NCBI GenBank assembly: GCA_028532985.1
Contig: JANCIK010000011.1
Span: 2,914,001 to 2,978,000 of the forward strand
Direction of reading: 5' to 3'
DNA length: 64,000 bases
Origin: Stropharia rugosoannulata
Lineage: Eukaryota > Basidiomycota > Agaricomycetes > Agaricales > Strophariaceae
Below are positions 24,101 through 33,610 of this stretch, one piece after another. The notes under the pieces were generated by a model. That model did no database searches. It saw only the letters and a program-made list of their open reading frames with translations, and was not told where the DNA came from. Made by a program: the position numbers and the translations under genes. Each line of letters opens with the position of its first letter. The first letter of the stretch is position 1.

Positions 24101-25257
24101 GTTTGATATATAATTATGTTATTACTCACTGTACCTTTATACAGGGGTTCTATGACCAATTGCGAGATCATTTTCTAGGCCGGATACTTAACAGAGGTCG
24201 CCAATGGAGTGGAGATGATGAACCATACACTGACCAGGAGCGATCAACAGTGCGAATAGTGGGCGGCCGCATTTACCGACATAAAAAAATTCGGGTAAAC
24301 TATACAACATATGACATGCAACGGGCTCAAGACTCACTGAATCCTCGCACTCACGCAAATATTATGCTGGTGGCACCAAATGACTCAGCTGGTGATCATC
24401 CCTACTGGTATGGACGCATCATCGGCGTTTTTCATGCAGTCGTGCAGCATGCAGCACTCTCCGAGCCAGCAGTTATGGACTTTCTGTGGGTTAGGTGGTA
24501 TGGCCTTGATCCGAGCCGCCGCTCTCACTATGGATGGAAAGCATGCCGCTTACAGCGTGTTGGCTTTGTACGGCATGAAATCGATCCAGCAACCGGATGT
24601 TCTCCTGCGTTTGGCTTTGTTGACCCTGCCCATGTCCTTCGTGGCATACATCTCATACCCGCTTTTTATCTGGGTGAAACAACCGAAGATCTGCCGCCAT
24701 CTGAACTTGCGTCTTCCTCACGAAAATGACACAGATTTCAACTTCTATTACATCAACTAGTAAGTTTATTACAAGTTCTACTACTAATTGTTCTAACCAA
24801 TTGCTCTAGCTTTGTGGATCGAGATATGTTTATGCGCTTCCGTGGAGGAGGCGTTGGCCACAAAAGTACACGATCAGCCACTGACACCCTCCGCCATGAT
24901 CGACACCCAACCGACACAGCACTTGATAATCATGCTGACTCGACTGATGCAAGTAGCGAAGAAGAAAGCACATCAAAAAGCAATTCATCCGAGAACACAG
25001 ACGCAGAAGTGGAATATCTCAACATGCTTCTTGCAAACGACGATGAATGGGAAGACAATTCAGATGGTGAGGCATCTGACAGTGATGGGTACACGTCGCT
25101 TGAGTTCCCAAGTACCTCCAGTGATTCAGAAGCGGAGGACAATGATGGAGGAATTGATTTCGAAGCGGAAGAGCTTTTGAACAATGTAGACGACGCTCTT
25201 GGACCAGAAGACGGTGAATTTGACGAGGAGGAGTATCTTAAATACGCCGAGCTGTAG
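21161..25257 (+). CDS. Plavaka-type transposase with N-terminal C2H2 finger (possible frameshift near 3' end)
   Basis: The start MAKHTCIGCGNKFPSSKSLN gives a C2H2 finger (C6, C9, H22, H26). Introns at 21347-21398, 22269-22324, 22552-22599, 22853-22904, 23072-23121, 23228-23293, 23717-23764, 24092-24144 and 24760-24809 join a protein of roughly 1150-1200 aa. Family hallmarks are ATFGVPASADILRHLRHEL, DGYVHGINLKFPDG, YSADYPEK, CPDLMHEFELGVWKA, RQMPTFGRETICKF, KLAARDYEDLLQCAIPAFEGL, and the C-terminal INYFVDRDMFMRFRGGGVGH followed by an Asp/Glu/Ser-rich tail. Between 24700 and 24760 the expected frame is lost: either a one-base frameshift or an extra 61-nt intron (24674-24734). Otherwise it is intact. 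Plavaka is a CACTA-related (CMC) superfamily branch of basidiomycetes. Confidence 0.82.
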
Positions 25258-25843
25258 ACATGACATAGAGGGCTGTATTTGAAGAAGTATAATTGTGTTA
25301 CGATTACATCCGCTTACAGACCTATGTAAATGTTTCTGTTACTTATAACGACTAGCACAAACGATCTATAATTGTTATGCTTGGTCTGGAACGTGTATAA
25401 TTATTTAGGGGTGTCTGGAAGGTCAACAGAATGTAGCATCGAGGATTACATTTGGATTTAAAGAGATCTGTAATCATTCTAACTGGGCTTGTCATATCTC
25501 AAATTATTTTACCTGACTAGCAAGTGCGCAACAATAATTATAACACTCTTATGAATATACACAATAGTTCCAACTTACTTCTAATTACTAAGAAGCGCCA
25601 GTACTATGTTTCTGTGGATGGTAACCGAATGTAAGTAATGTCTATATACTTTTGAATACAAAATCCCTTCTAACGGGAACGCTTTTTTGCCGATGTAGTG
25701 TCTAGTATATGTACTGCATATATTTGATTTGCGAAGGGAATTGAGGATGCATAAATTGGGATAATAAGCAAAAGATACATTCGGAGTCTAACGTAAAGAT
25801 AAAGGAGTAATTCAATTACTGGACAAATGCTGCTGCTCATCCT
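25258..25843. other. AT-rich intergenic; no gene seen
   Basis: This is the 3' flank of the transposase, probably including the unrecognised right end of the element. Confidence 0.45.
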
Positions 25844-26340
25844 CATCGTCCAGTTCCCTTCAATGTCCAGATTGGTGTTCTGTTTATAGGAAGCAGGCAG
25901 GGTGGGGCCGTGTGAGTCCTTGGAGGTCCCGCTGTATGGCTGGTGTACGAGGGCGCCGATGTTGACTTGGGTTTGGACGCATGAACGGTGCATGAGGGTA
26001 GCTCTAGCGTACGTGGGAGAGACCCATAGTTGGTTGGCATCGGTGTCCTCTCGAGAATATTCCCAGCATCAGGCGCCGGAGGCGCTGCCTGCCACGAGAG
26101 GAGGAGGACGCGTGGACGGATTAATGGATTGATGTACTCGGTTGGTTGGTGCGTACGAGCGCGGTGGATGGGAATGAAACTGCATGCTGGCGAGTTATGT
26201 AGTCGCGCCGAGTTATGTGGAGAATGCCTGGATTGACTGTGGAATATGGTAGGGTGCTGGATGTCCTTGCCACTGAGTTTGGCGATTCCACTAGGGCGTG
26301 GCCATGGACAGTTCGGACATTAAGTAACAATGGTCATGTC
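25844..26340 (+). repeat. Fragment of the 0-10 kb repeat family
   Basis: The block 'taatggattgatgtactcggttggttggtgcg' (26120-26152) parallels 'taatagattgatgtactccgt..' at 571, 5161 and 8297. The surrounding G-rich composition matches the same family, but similarity outside this block is weak. Confidence 0.45.
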
Positions 26341-26643
26341 TTGCGGTTCCGAAGCACTTGACCTCGTCCTGACTATGTTCTCCAAGTTTCCCCAGTAGAG
26401 TCCCTCTTTATATCACGTCAATCCCACAACATATCTTGTACTTTTTGCATAACAACGCACAGAGCATCTTTTGTTCAACATGCTTTGTATCAGGATTAAC
26501 TACATCGACCCCCTTCGCGTACAATGGTCATTTATTTATCATGACTTTTTCCCTAAAAATTGGATGTACATAGTGGCTGCTATGGAAATGATCACTGACT
26601 CTACTAAAATTTTCGCTGAATGTCTCAGCATGTGACATGTAGC
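26341..26643. other. Intergenic; no gene seen
   Basis: This AT-rich stretch is the 3' flank of the split membrane protein gene. It has no convincing open frame. Confidence 0.45.
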
Positions 26644-27290
26644 TTATGTATGCATATCATTACGACTTTGAGCTTCGCTATCAATACCAGATATTCTTCC
26701 CCCGAACTGCATTGGCCTGGAAACCCTTTCTGCGGATGTAACGTGCGACGTAATGTCCCTACCCTGTTCCACTCGTAGAATAATGAGTAGCGGCGAAATG
26801 GCCTAGGCATATAGCAATTAGAATTGAATATTACAGAGTAAAACAAATGTAACTTACACAGAGTTGGGGCAAGACCTGAAGTGAAAGTCCAGCATACAGA
26901 GATGATATTGCTGTTAAGCAAATATGGACTGCACTTCCAACGGAGAGTATCATGCAAGATTCGACCACAATGTTGATAACCTTTGTGTAAACTGATACGT
27001 GAGCGACACCCATTGCGCGTCGGATGGATTTCGTTTGGTAGAGAATTCGAAGTGTGATTGCCAGTGAGATGACGATGTTGATTACGAATGTAGCAGATGC
27101 GATCAGCAGCGGTGGTATAAGAACCGATGCTCCCAGTGAATAAAAGTTTGTCAACTCAAATATAAGCTCCGCTAATGTAATCAATAGTCTGTACCACATA
27201 GTTAGCTGAAAACCAATGCTTACCTGCCGCGGTAGCTATACTAAGTGCCAACAAGCAATAAACATCACGAAAAAGACTTTTGATCGGAGG
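26644..27290 (-). pseudogene. C-terminal half of a seven-helix membrane protein
   Basis: Minus-strand exons joined through introns near 27190-27230 and 26860-26815 give helices LFRDVYCLLALSIATAA, LIPPLLIASATFVINIVI, INIVVESCMILSVGSAVHI and SPLLIILRVEQGR. A polar tail follows, ending at 26644. The VVESCMI-SVGS helix parallels AIESSVIYSVAS in the 11.4 kb gene, so both belong to the same family. No start and no N-terminal helices are adjacent; the frame fades at about 27290, where repetitive DNA begins. Probably the 3' part of the gene whose 5' part is at 29775-30154. Confidence 0.6.
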
Positions 27291-29700
27291 GCACTTTAGG
27301 AAAGTGCGATCAGATCATCAATTGATGGGGCCTTTAACTACTTTAGGATGTCATGAGATGCCTTGGCATGTCCTGGCATGCCCTGGCATGCTTTGAATTT
27401 CCATGCAACGTGGGGAAATAAAGCCAGCTTGAACGACTTTTCCCACCTTCATTGTTGATTTTCAAACATTAAAATTATACACATTATGTGGGTGACATGC
27501 CCATTTAAGTACTTCAAATAGTGCGATAATTTGATTATGTAAGCCTATCCAATATCGCACTAAGTCGACTAAGTCCTCTAAGTTCACTTGCACTTCACTC
27601 TTGTCTTCCCCACCCCCCTCACCCAACTTTACTTGTATGCTTGGGCTTCACTCTACTCAGGCAGTTTTGATGGCTGCTACCTTGTTGGATCCTGACCTGG
27701 GCTTAGGGCAGACAAGGATGGATCATGGAATGGGCCTGTTCCAATAGAGATTGCTGTATATCGTCGGAACGGTGAACCGCATTATAAAGCGGTTTTTTGG
27801 TACGTTTTTAGCTCGTCTATACGTTTCTAACGCACCCAAGAACACTCCAAACGAACCAGTATTCGACGTGCAAACTTAACACCATCTGGAGACCCCTATT
27901 GGTACAGTTCACCATTTCCCTTCTCATCCGTTTATTCCGAGCCTTCGGTCGCCCCAGATTCAGAATGTGGGCAATTATGCGATTCTAACGAGCTCAATAC
28001 CAATGGATTTGGTCGCCTGGAAGGCGAGAACCGGCTATGTTACCCTCCTTTCCCCAATTTCCGATGTTTTATTGATTTTAAAGGTATGTGTTGGGTTTAT
28101 TGCGTCGTTCTTTTCACATATGAGCTCCTGAAGATTAGGGGATTCCATAGAGTGCTTGAACGTTCGATTCCGACGCCTGGAAGCCATACAACTGTGATGT
28201 GCTCCTCCTGCCCCTGGACTGCCTCTGCTTGTAAGTGCCATAACTCCGGATCCTGTCCACCTTCACTCCTAATTTTTTTTGCACCTTCAAGACAATCTTA
28301 GTCCTCTGCCAACCGTCTCCAAGATCATGCCAATTCATCCAGTACTTGCCAAGTATCATCTTATAGGTGTCAAGTCCCCCTAGGACACATTTTCCCTCAT
28401 ATATCTGTCAATACCCGGCCAAACAGTATGATCTTTGCATTTCCTGGTTCGTCTCATTAATACCTATCGAACAGTACCATTAATTGCGCGATTTGACAAG
28501 CTTGAGGGCGATCTCACTCTGTGTGTCCTCCTACCCCTAGGTGGGACAAATTAATTCATAGGTGCGCTTCTAGATGTCCTGAGTGTCTCAAACTTTGGGA
28601 AAACTTACTAAACTACATGAGGTACCCTCTCCTGTGACGGATTAATTTTTGGGGCCACCAAGCGTCCTTCATCTCAAGTTACTAGTCAACTTCGGAGTTT
28701 TGGAGTATTTCTTTGATTCTGACATAGGTTCGTCTCCAATCTCCTTAATTTTTTCTATGATGAACTCACCTTGATTGTAGCTTTCTAACGAGCCCTTAAA
28801 CGCTATATATCGTCGCTTGGAATCCAAAAATCCGCCATGTGCTCCTCCTCCCCCTCCCTCCTCCAGGTAAAGTACTTCATATCTTGGGTTCCTGTTCGTA
28901 TTTTTAGCTAATTCTTTTTGGAGTCTCTTACTATAGATATGTATTGACTAATCGACCAGTTTACGGCGTCCGATATGCCCTCAATATCCGATGTCCTTAA
29001 TGACCATATAACTACTATTGCAGACTTAAATATCATCTCCCTCCTTCAATTTTCAACAAAGGCTTTCGAAATTTGGCATGTTCATTCACCATTTATGTGG
29101 GGTTTGAACGCGTTCCTTACACAAATTTTGAGACTCCTGGATGCCTGTGAGTAGCCATGTCCTCCTCCATCTCCCTGTCTTGGACTAATTTTGCTCTAAG
29201 TCAAGAACAACTTCTTCAATTGCGTTGCGGTTTTTTCGAGCTTCTTCGCATTAATTCAGGCTTTCTAACGAGCCCCTGAACGCGTTATTCCGTGCAGAAT
29301 TACCATCTTCATAAGCGCCCTATCACTGTGTTGTATTATATGTATCTACATGAATACTGTATTATCTAGTGTAGTTAGAGTCAATATATAACTTGTTTTT
29401 TATAAGAAGTTTGAATAGTACTTGTTAAATGGCATTATATATAAACATATTTGAATGATACAAGGCACATCTGGTGGATCCTAGGATGCCTTGAGCTGCC
29501 CTGGATTGCCTTGGGAAAGTTGTACCTGGTAGTTTGCAGAGGGACCTTGCCCTGAGTGCACCTAAGGGCCCTGGCTGCTTTGCATGCCCTGGCTGCCTTA
29601 GGATCTCTAAGGCTGTGCCAGGGAGATACAAAGCCCCTGGGGACAAAAGTCATTTTCCTGATGAAATAAGCCTCTATACCTCAACGGGGAACCTGTGTAC
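27291..29700. repeat. Repetitive insert splitting a membrane protein gene
   Basis: Both margins are rich in CCTGG/CATG words in the same orientation: 'gcatgccctggc' occurs at about 27377 and 29583. The interior contains recurring words: TTTCTAACG at about 27824, 27983, 28783 and 29263 (CTTTCTAACGAGCCC at the last two, 480 bp apart), and a (T)GTGCTCCTCCTCCC-like block at about 28196, 28836 and 29155. There is no coding frame longer than chance and no terminal repeat that I could see. Its identity is unknown. Confidence 0.5.
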
Positions 29701-29774
29701 AGTATAATACATCTCCAAACCTATATATGTTGTTTAATTACCGAGTGAGAGGGATGTTGCGATATATTTTCTTA

Positions 29775-30154
29775 CCATGTATATGTCTGCATTAGCTACA
29801 GAAAACGGGAGAGCCAGTGGAATGGTCAGGAAAGGAACCGGCGAAGAAGAGGTGATTACTATGATGTCCTTGAAATTGGTTCCACCGTGGCTCTGGAATA
29901 ATGCGCGTACCAGGAATACTGATGCAATCGTGTTTTGGACGTATGCAGCTGTGGCAATAAGGAGTGTTCCAGTGATATAGAAAGGCAACAAACGACTATA
30001 AGATGCGCCACGGTCTGTCTGCTTTCTCAGGAGGTGAAGGCGCATGCATTGGGCTGAAAGTTGGATTACCACTCCGTATGCAACAGGAGCAATTATGGCT
30101 CCCAATATCTGGGCTTCCACGGCAGTAGGACTGTAAATGTCCCACAGGGTCGAC
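29775..30154 (-). pseudogene. N-terminal half of a seven-helix membrane protein
   Basis: It starts MSTLWDIYSPTAVEAQIL at 30154 and carries three hydrophobic helices (AQILGAIIAPVAYGVVIQ, LLPFYITGTLLIATAAYV, PLALPFSVANADIYM). It stops at a good splice donor (ATG|GTAAGA, about 29775). No matching acceptor exon follows for 2.4 kb; the next compatible exon in orientation and helix order is at 27290. The two halves together would give about seven helices, the family's normal number. Whether a giant intron is still spliced is unknown. Confidence 0.55.
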
Positions 30155-30238
30155 ATTACACGCCGCTCAGTGGATACGGTAAGTAAGGTAACGCTCCGCA
30201 ATGAACGTGGTGTAGAAGGCTTTATACAATGTATAATC

Positions 30239-31572
30239 CCCAGTGAGAATCGACCTCATTGAAACCGATAGAAATACATTATAATCTGTAGGTATAGATT
30301 TCTTTTAAAAAATGAGCCATACATAGATTTGAATAGGTGGAAAATCCGTTGAATTATAATGATATCTTTTGAGTTCTATTGGAATGTAGATAGATAAATC
30401 TATTCATTTTCATTGCTACCTATTTACTGTACAATCTGACCTAATATAATAAATACAAAGGTACCCAGCATCTACCCAGATCTCCATGCTCACCCACTAG
30501 ACTGTAAACATTTATTAGCACGGTTGACGACGAGATAATGTCAAAACATACCTGTTATGTGACACGAGAACATCTAGGACGTCCCCTGGTATATGCCACA
30601 CGTAATACGCAGTCAGAAAGAATTGTGATGAGCAGAGTGTGAGTATGCGTACCTTATGTGGTCATAAGGTCGACGCATATTATCTTTGACGACTGCTAAT
30701 GGTAATAAGTGGACGAAGAGTGAGAAAAAGAAGGATTTAAGACGCATATATGCACTAACCTGAGCTATTTTGAGGGTACGACGTGCAGTGAACTTGCTGT
30801 GAGCCGTGTCTCCCAACATAGTTGTTAGTCATTATGGATGATTGAATGGGTATAAACATATCATACCTCTTTATGTATGCGGTTAGTATATCCAGGCATC
30901 CCCCGAGTTCAAATCAGTATCGGCTGCTGCTCGGCTTCATGGGTGGCGGAGTACTGTTCCATCGACCAACCATAAATGCTATGAAAACAACATCACCCAT
31001 GGTCGAAGGCAGGAGTTATGAGACATACCTTGTTGTTCATCTTCCGGAGAGTATATGTACATGGGCTTTCCACTCACCTGTTTAGTGTAATCAAACGATG
31101 CAGGTGCAAGCAATTAGAAGAGCTTAATCAGTTTAGTACCTTCCACCTACGCTGTTGCACCTAGGAGAAGTTGAGAGGAGATGCACTGGGTCCGAGACCA
31201 TGATGGGGTAAAGGAAGACTGGCGCAACGGCTATGCGGACAATCGCGGGAATGCGGGCAGGTGTCAATGTGCACGTGGTTGACAATTTGATGTCAGTCAG
31301 TGTGGTAACTGGTTGGTGAGTGGCAAAATGAAATTTGTCCTAAGTCCATTGAATGCCACTCCAGTGCGGTACAGCAAAGCATTTAGATTGGCCCAGGTAC
31401 GAGGAGCTCAATATATTTTTAAAGATTTTTAATGGACACCTATAGATGCCTAGATTAATAATCTGGCTAAAGAGATATGCTAAAGATTTGAATAGATTTT
31501 TTTAGATCGTTTACAAGTCCTTTAAATGGGAATATATCTGAATGGAATTGAATAAGGTCAATTCTCACTGGG
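30239..31572. mobile_element. TIR DNA transposon, non-autonomous, 7-bp target duplication
   Basis: The ends match as inverted repeats over about 24 bases with three differences: CCCAGTGAGAATcGACCTcATTg / CCCAGTGAGAATtGACCTtATTc. Identical flanks TATAATC (30232-30238 and 31573-31579) form a 7-bp target-site duplication. The 1334 bp interior has only short frames, so it is non-autonomous. 'tagatttgaata'-like words recur near both ends. The superfamily is unclear: 7 bp could fit a MULE-like or P-like element, or an hAT with imperfect duplication. Confidence 0.8.
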
Positions 31573-31832
31573 TATAATCTCTCACGGCGACGTTCTAAGA
31601 TCCCAAAATTAGCTATCAGCTAAATGGAAGAGGCAAATGTTCCAAGAGGCAGTGTTTTTATGTAGATTGCTGATGGCTTCGATCAAGATGTGATGCTCCT
31701 GTAACAATTGATATCCAGCAGTAGCGAAATAACTACCAAAATCTAGAAAAATCACGCCCGCCAGGGATGAAAGCGAAATCTGAAGGTTACTGAAGTAAGC
31801 GCCGCTGAAGTATTACAACTGAGCTGTATAGA

Positions 31833-32546
31833 TCAATGAGGCTCCGTCGGAGATTCCGTTGAGGAGTGATTCTTCTTCAGGCGACGTAGCTTTTTCGACG
31901 TTATCCGAACGAGATTCGGGTCGTAGTTTGACACAGGAAGGCCAAGAAGAGACCAAAGCTCGCGACTAGTCACGGAGCCACGGCAAAGACTCGTAGAAAA
32001 CGGATCCAAGGGGTTCTGATTTTGCGAGTACCCGTTGTGGACGTCCCAGAAGTCCTGTGAGCGTCCATTTGCGCCGGCATAGTCTTGATTACGGACATAA
32101 TTGCAATGTATACCAGGGCCTTCAGCAGTGATTGGGCCTGGGTTGCGGACCCCACTGTAGAACATACGAGCGCCGTGGGCGGTGCGGAACTTGAGCCAGA
32201 AAACGGGAACGCCGAGCTCATCCGTGCGGACAATACGGCGGACAGCCCTGGAGTAGTGTAAGATCGTCTCATGCGCAACTACCCAGTCGCGGATGTGCGC
32301 CCACAACCAGGAAGGCGGAAAGCCCCATATTGCAAGGCATTGGGTACCAGAAATGGACGCTGGGAAGCAGCAATCAGGATAAGGGCATTACAGGAAAGCG
32401 AGTGCTGACTGCAGACAATATTACTGGAGGATGATGGTATGGAAGTAATGGAATAAGAGTAAGGATGAGAAGAACTTACTATGGAGTCCGAGTCTGCCTC
32501 CCGCGTTGGTAGATCCTCCCTCGTTGACGAATGCTGCCCCAGACAT
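31833..32546 (-). CDS. Small RRM-like protein, 197 aa
   Basis: There are two exons (32480-32546 and 31833-32359). The start MSGAAFVNEGGSTNAGG was chosen because it is the only nearby ATG whose exon joins in frame across the GTAAGT...CCCAG intron. Residues about 25-95 have an RRM-like order: a strand 'QCLAIWGFPP' (RNP2-like position), a helix, strands, and 'PVFWLKFRTAHGARMF' (RNP1-like position, aromatic/hydrophobic). The rest is Asn/Gly/Tyr-rich with a basic 'KKLRRLKKN' end that could be nuclear targeting. Assignment to the RRM fold is by pattern only; otherwise it is unrecognised. Confidence 0.45.
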
Positions 32547-32711
32547 TTGCGCAAGGCAAGTCTGCTGTGAAACTCGCATGTCAGTATTTGAAATAGTTGA
32601 TTCTTCATTGTGTAATGGCTCATCGTACTTGGGCAGAGATGAAACGGTGAGTAGACACTCGGATTGGTTGGAAGACAGAACAAGAAACCAGCAAAATCGC
32701 CGTGGAGCTCA

Positions 32712-32768
32712 CGTTATCCCGTGAACGGCTTTTGCCGTGTGCCGGCACACGGCCGGGCCGTGATAACG
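32712..32768. repeat. Long hairpin-forming palindrome
   Basis: The perfect 18-bp palindrome CCGTGTGCCGGCACACGG (32735-32752) is nested inside outer arms CGTTATC (32712) and GATAACG (32762), with an extra GGC/GCC step. It lies upstream of the 31.8 kb gene. Confidence 0.8.
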
Positions 32769-33212
32769 CAGCAACCATACTTAGTGCAAGTTGAGCTCCG
32801 TAAATTACATTCAGGCCATACAGAAGAATATCAATATGTGACTTTGGAACAGGAATACGAGGTCCTATTTGGAAATTTCATAGAAAGCTTGACTCCCCCT
32901 CCGTTGTCTAAGTATAGACCCGAGTATAGAAGACGATTTCGTATTCCTGTCTTTCCGGCATATCATCTTGAGTCGTAGCCAAGTTGTGGTCCACAGATGA
33001 ATTAAGATATGTGTCGCAGAATAAAATACGACACTTCGATTATGGCTATTAGACACACTTATGGCAGAGGATTTTAGATCTTTTAAAGGATATGTTACCG
33101 CACATAAGCAGCATTCTCGGGGCTGGTCTTTGCAAGGAGACATACATATTTCTGGAACTTATACAACAACATATGAGTTAAGAAATGCAATCCCAGCGTA
33201 GTCAATTCTTAA
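32769..33212. other. Intergenic; no gene seen
   Basis: No supported coding frame. It separates the hairpin from the small secreted protein gene. Confidence 0.4.
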
Positions 33213-33610
33213 TCAAATACACCCAACCTGGAACCCAAACGATTCCGTCCCAGGTGCCTGGATGCACGAGTTTCCGCCTGGGCAACTGACGGGGACAGTC
33301 CACTCGTCATGGTTGCACTCTCCCTGCGCCTAACAAATGATACATTGATTAGCTTTTATCGGCAGGACGATATTATGAAAATGGACAAGAGACGCACCCA
33401 GGTGTGAATCATGGCGTTGTCCAAGCTTGTAATGCGGATGCTGTTCACACCGCTCTGCGTGATGCAGCCGTTTGTACCGAACGTGCCACTGTCGACTGTA
33501 ATCAACTCCTGGCAGTTGGAGTCGGCGTACAGTTCAATGCTGTACGAGCTTGCGCTGACGCTGAGAGCGCCAGAGAAGAGAGAGAGTGCCAGTAGGATGT
33601 AGTTGCGCAT
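33213..33610 (-). CDS. Small secreted cysteine-containing protein, 109 aa
   Basis: Two exons (33398-33610, 33213-33329) are split by a 68-nt intron at phase 0. The N-terminus MRNYILLALSLFSGALSVSA is a clear signal peptide. The mature chain is about 89 residues with six cysteines, which could form three disulfides, and ends with Cys-Ile at the C-terminus. A TATA-like 'ttttatac' lies about 80 bp upstream, followed by a short leader. The profile (small, secreted, six Cys) is that of fungal small secreted proteins, but I recognise no family and assign no function. Confidence 0.75.

Larger units (their letters stand above)
18621..25257. mobile_element. Plavaka-type transposon core (ends not located)
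   Basis: The core is a divergent gene pair, DUF6698 protein and Plavaka transposase. The span given is the coding core only. Terminal repeats and target duplication were not found by eye in 17.95-18.6 or 25.26-25.85 kb. Confidence 0.6.

Noticed and set aside
17950..25843. Search for terminal repeats of the first Plavaka element
   Set aside because: Weak candidate words (for example 'attcaaaag' at 18105 and its inverse near 25650) do not extend beyond chance length.
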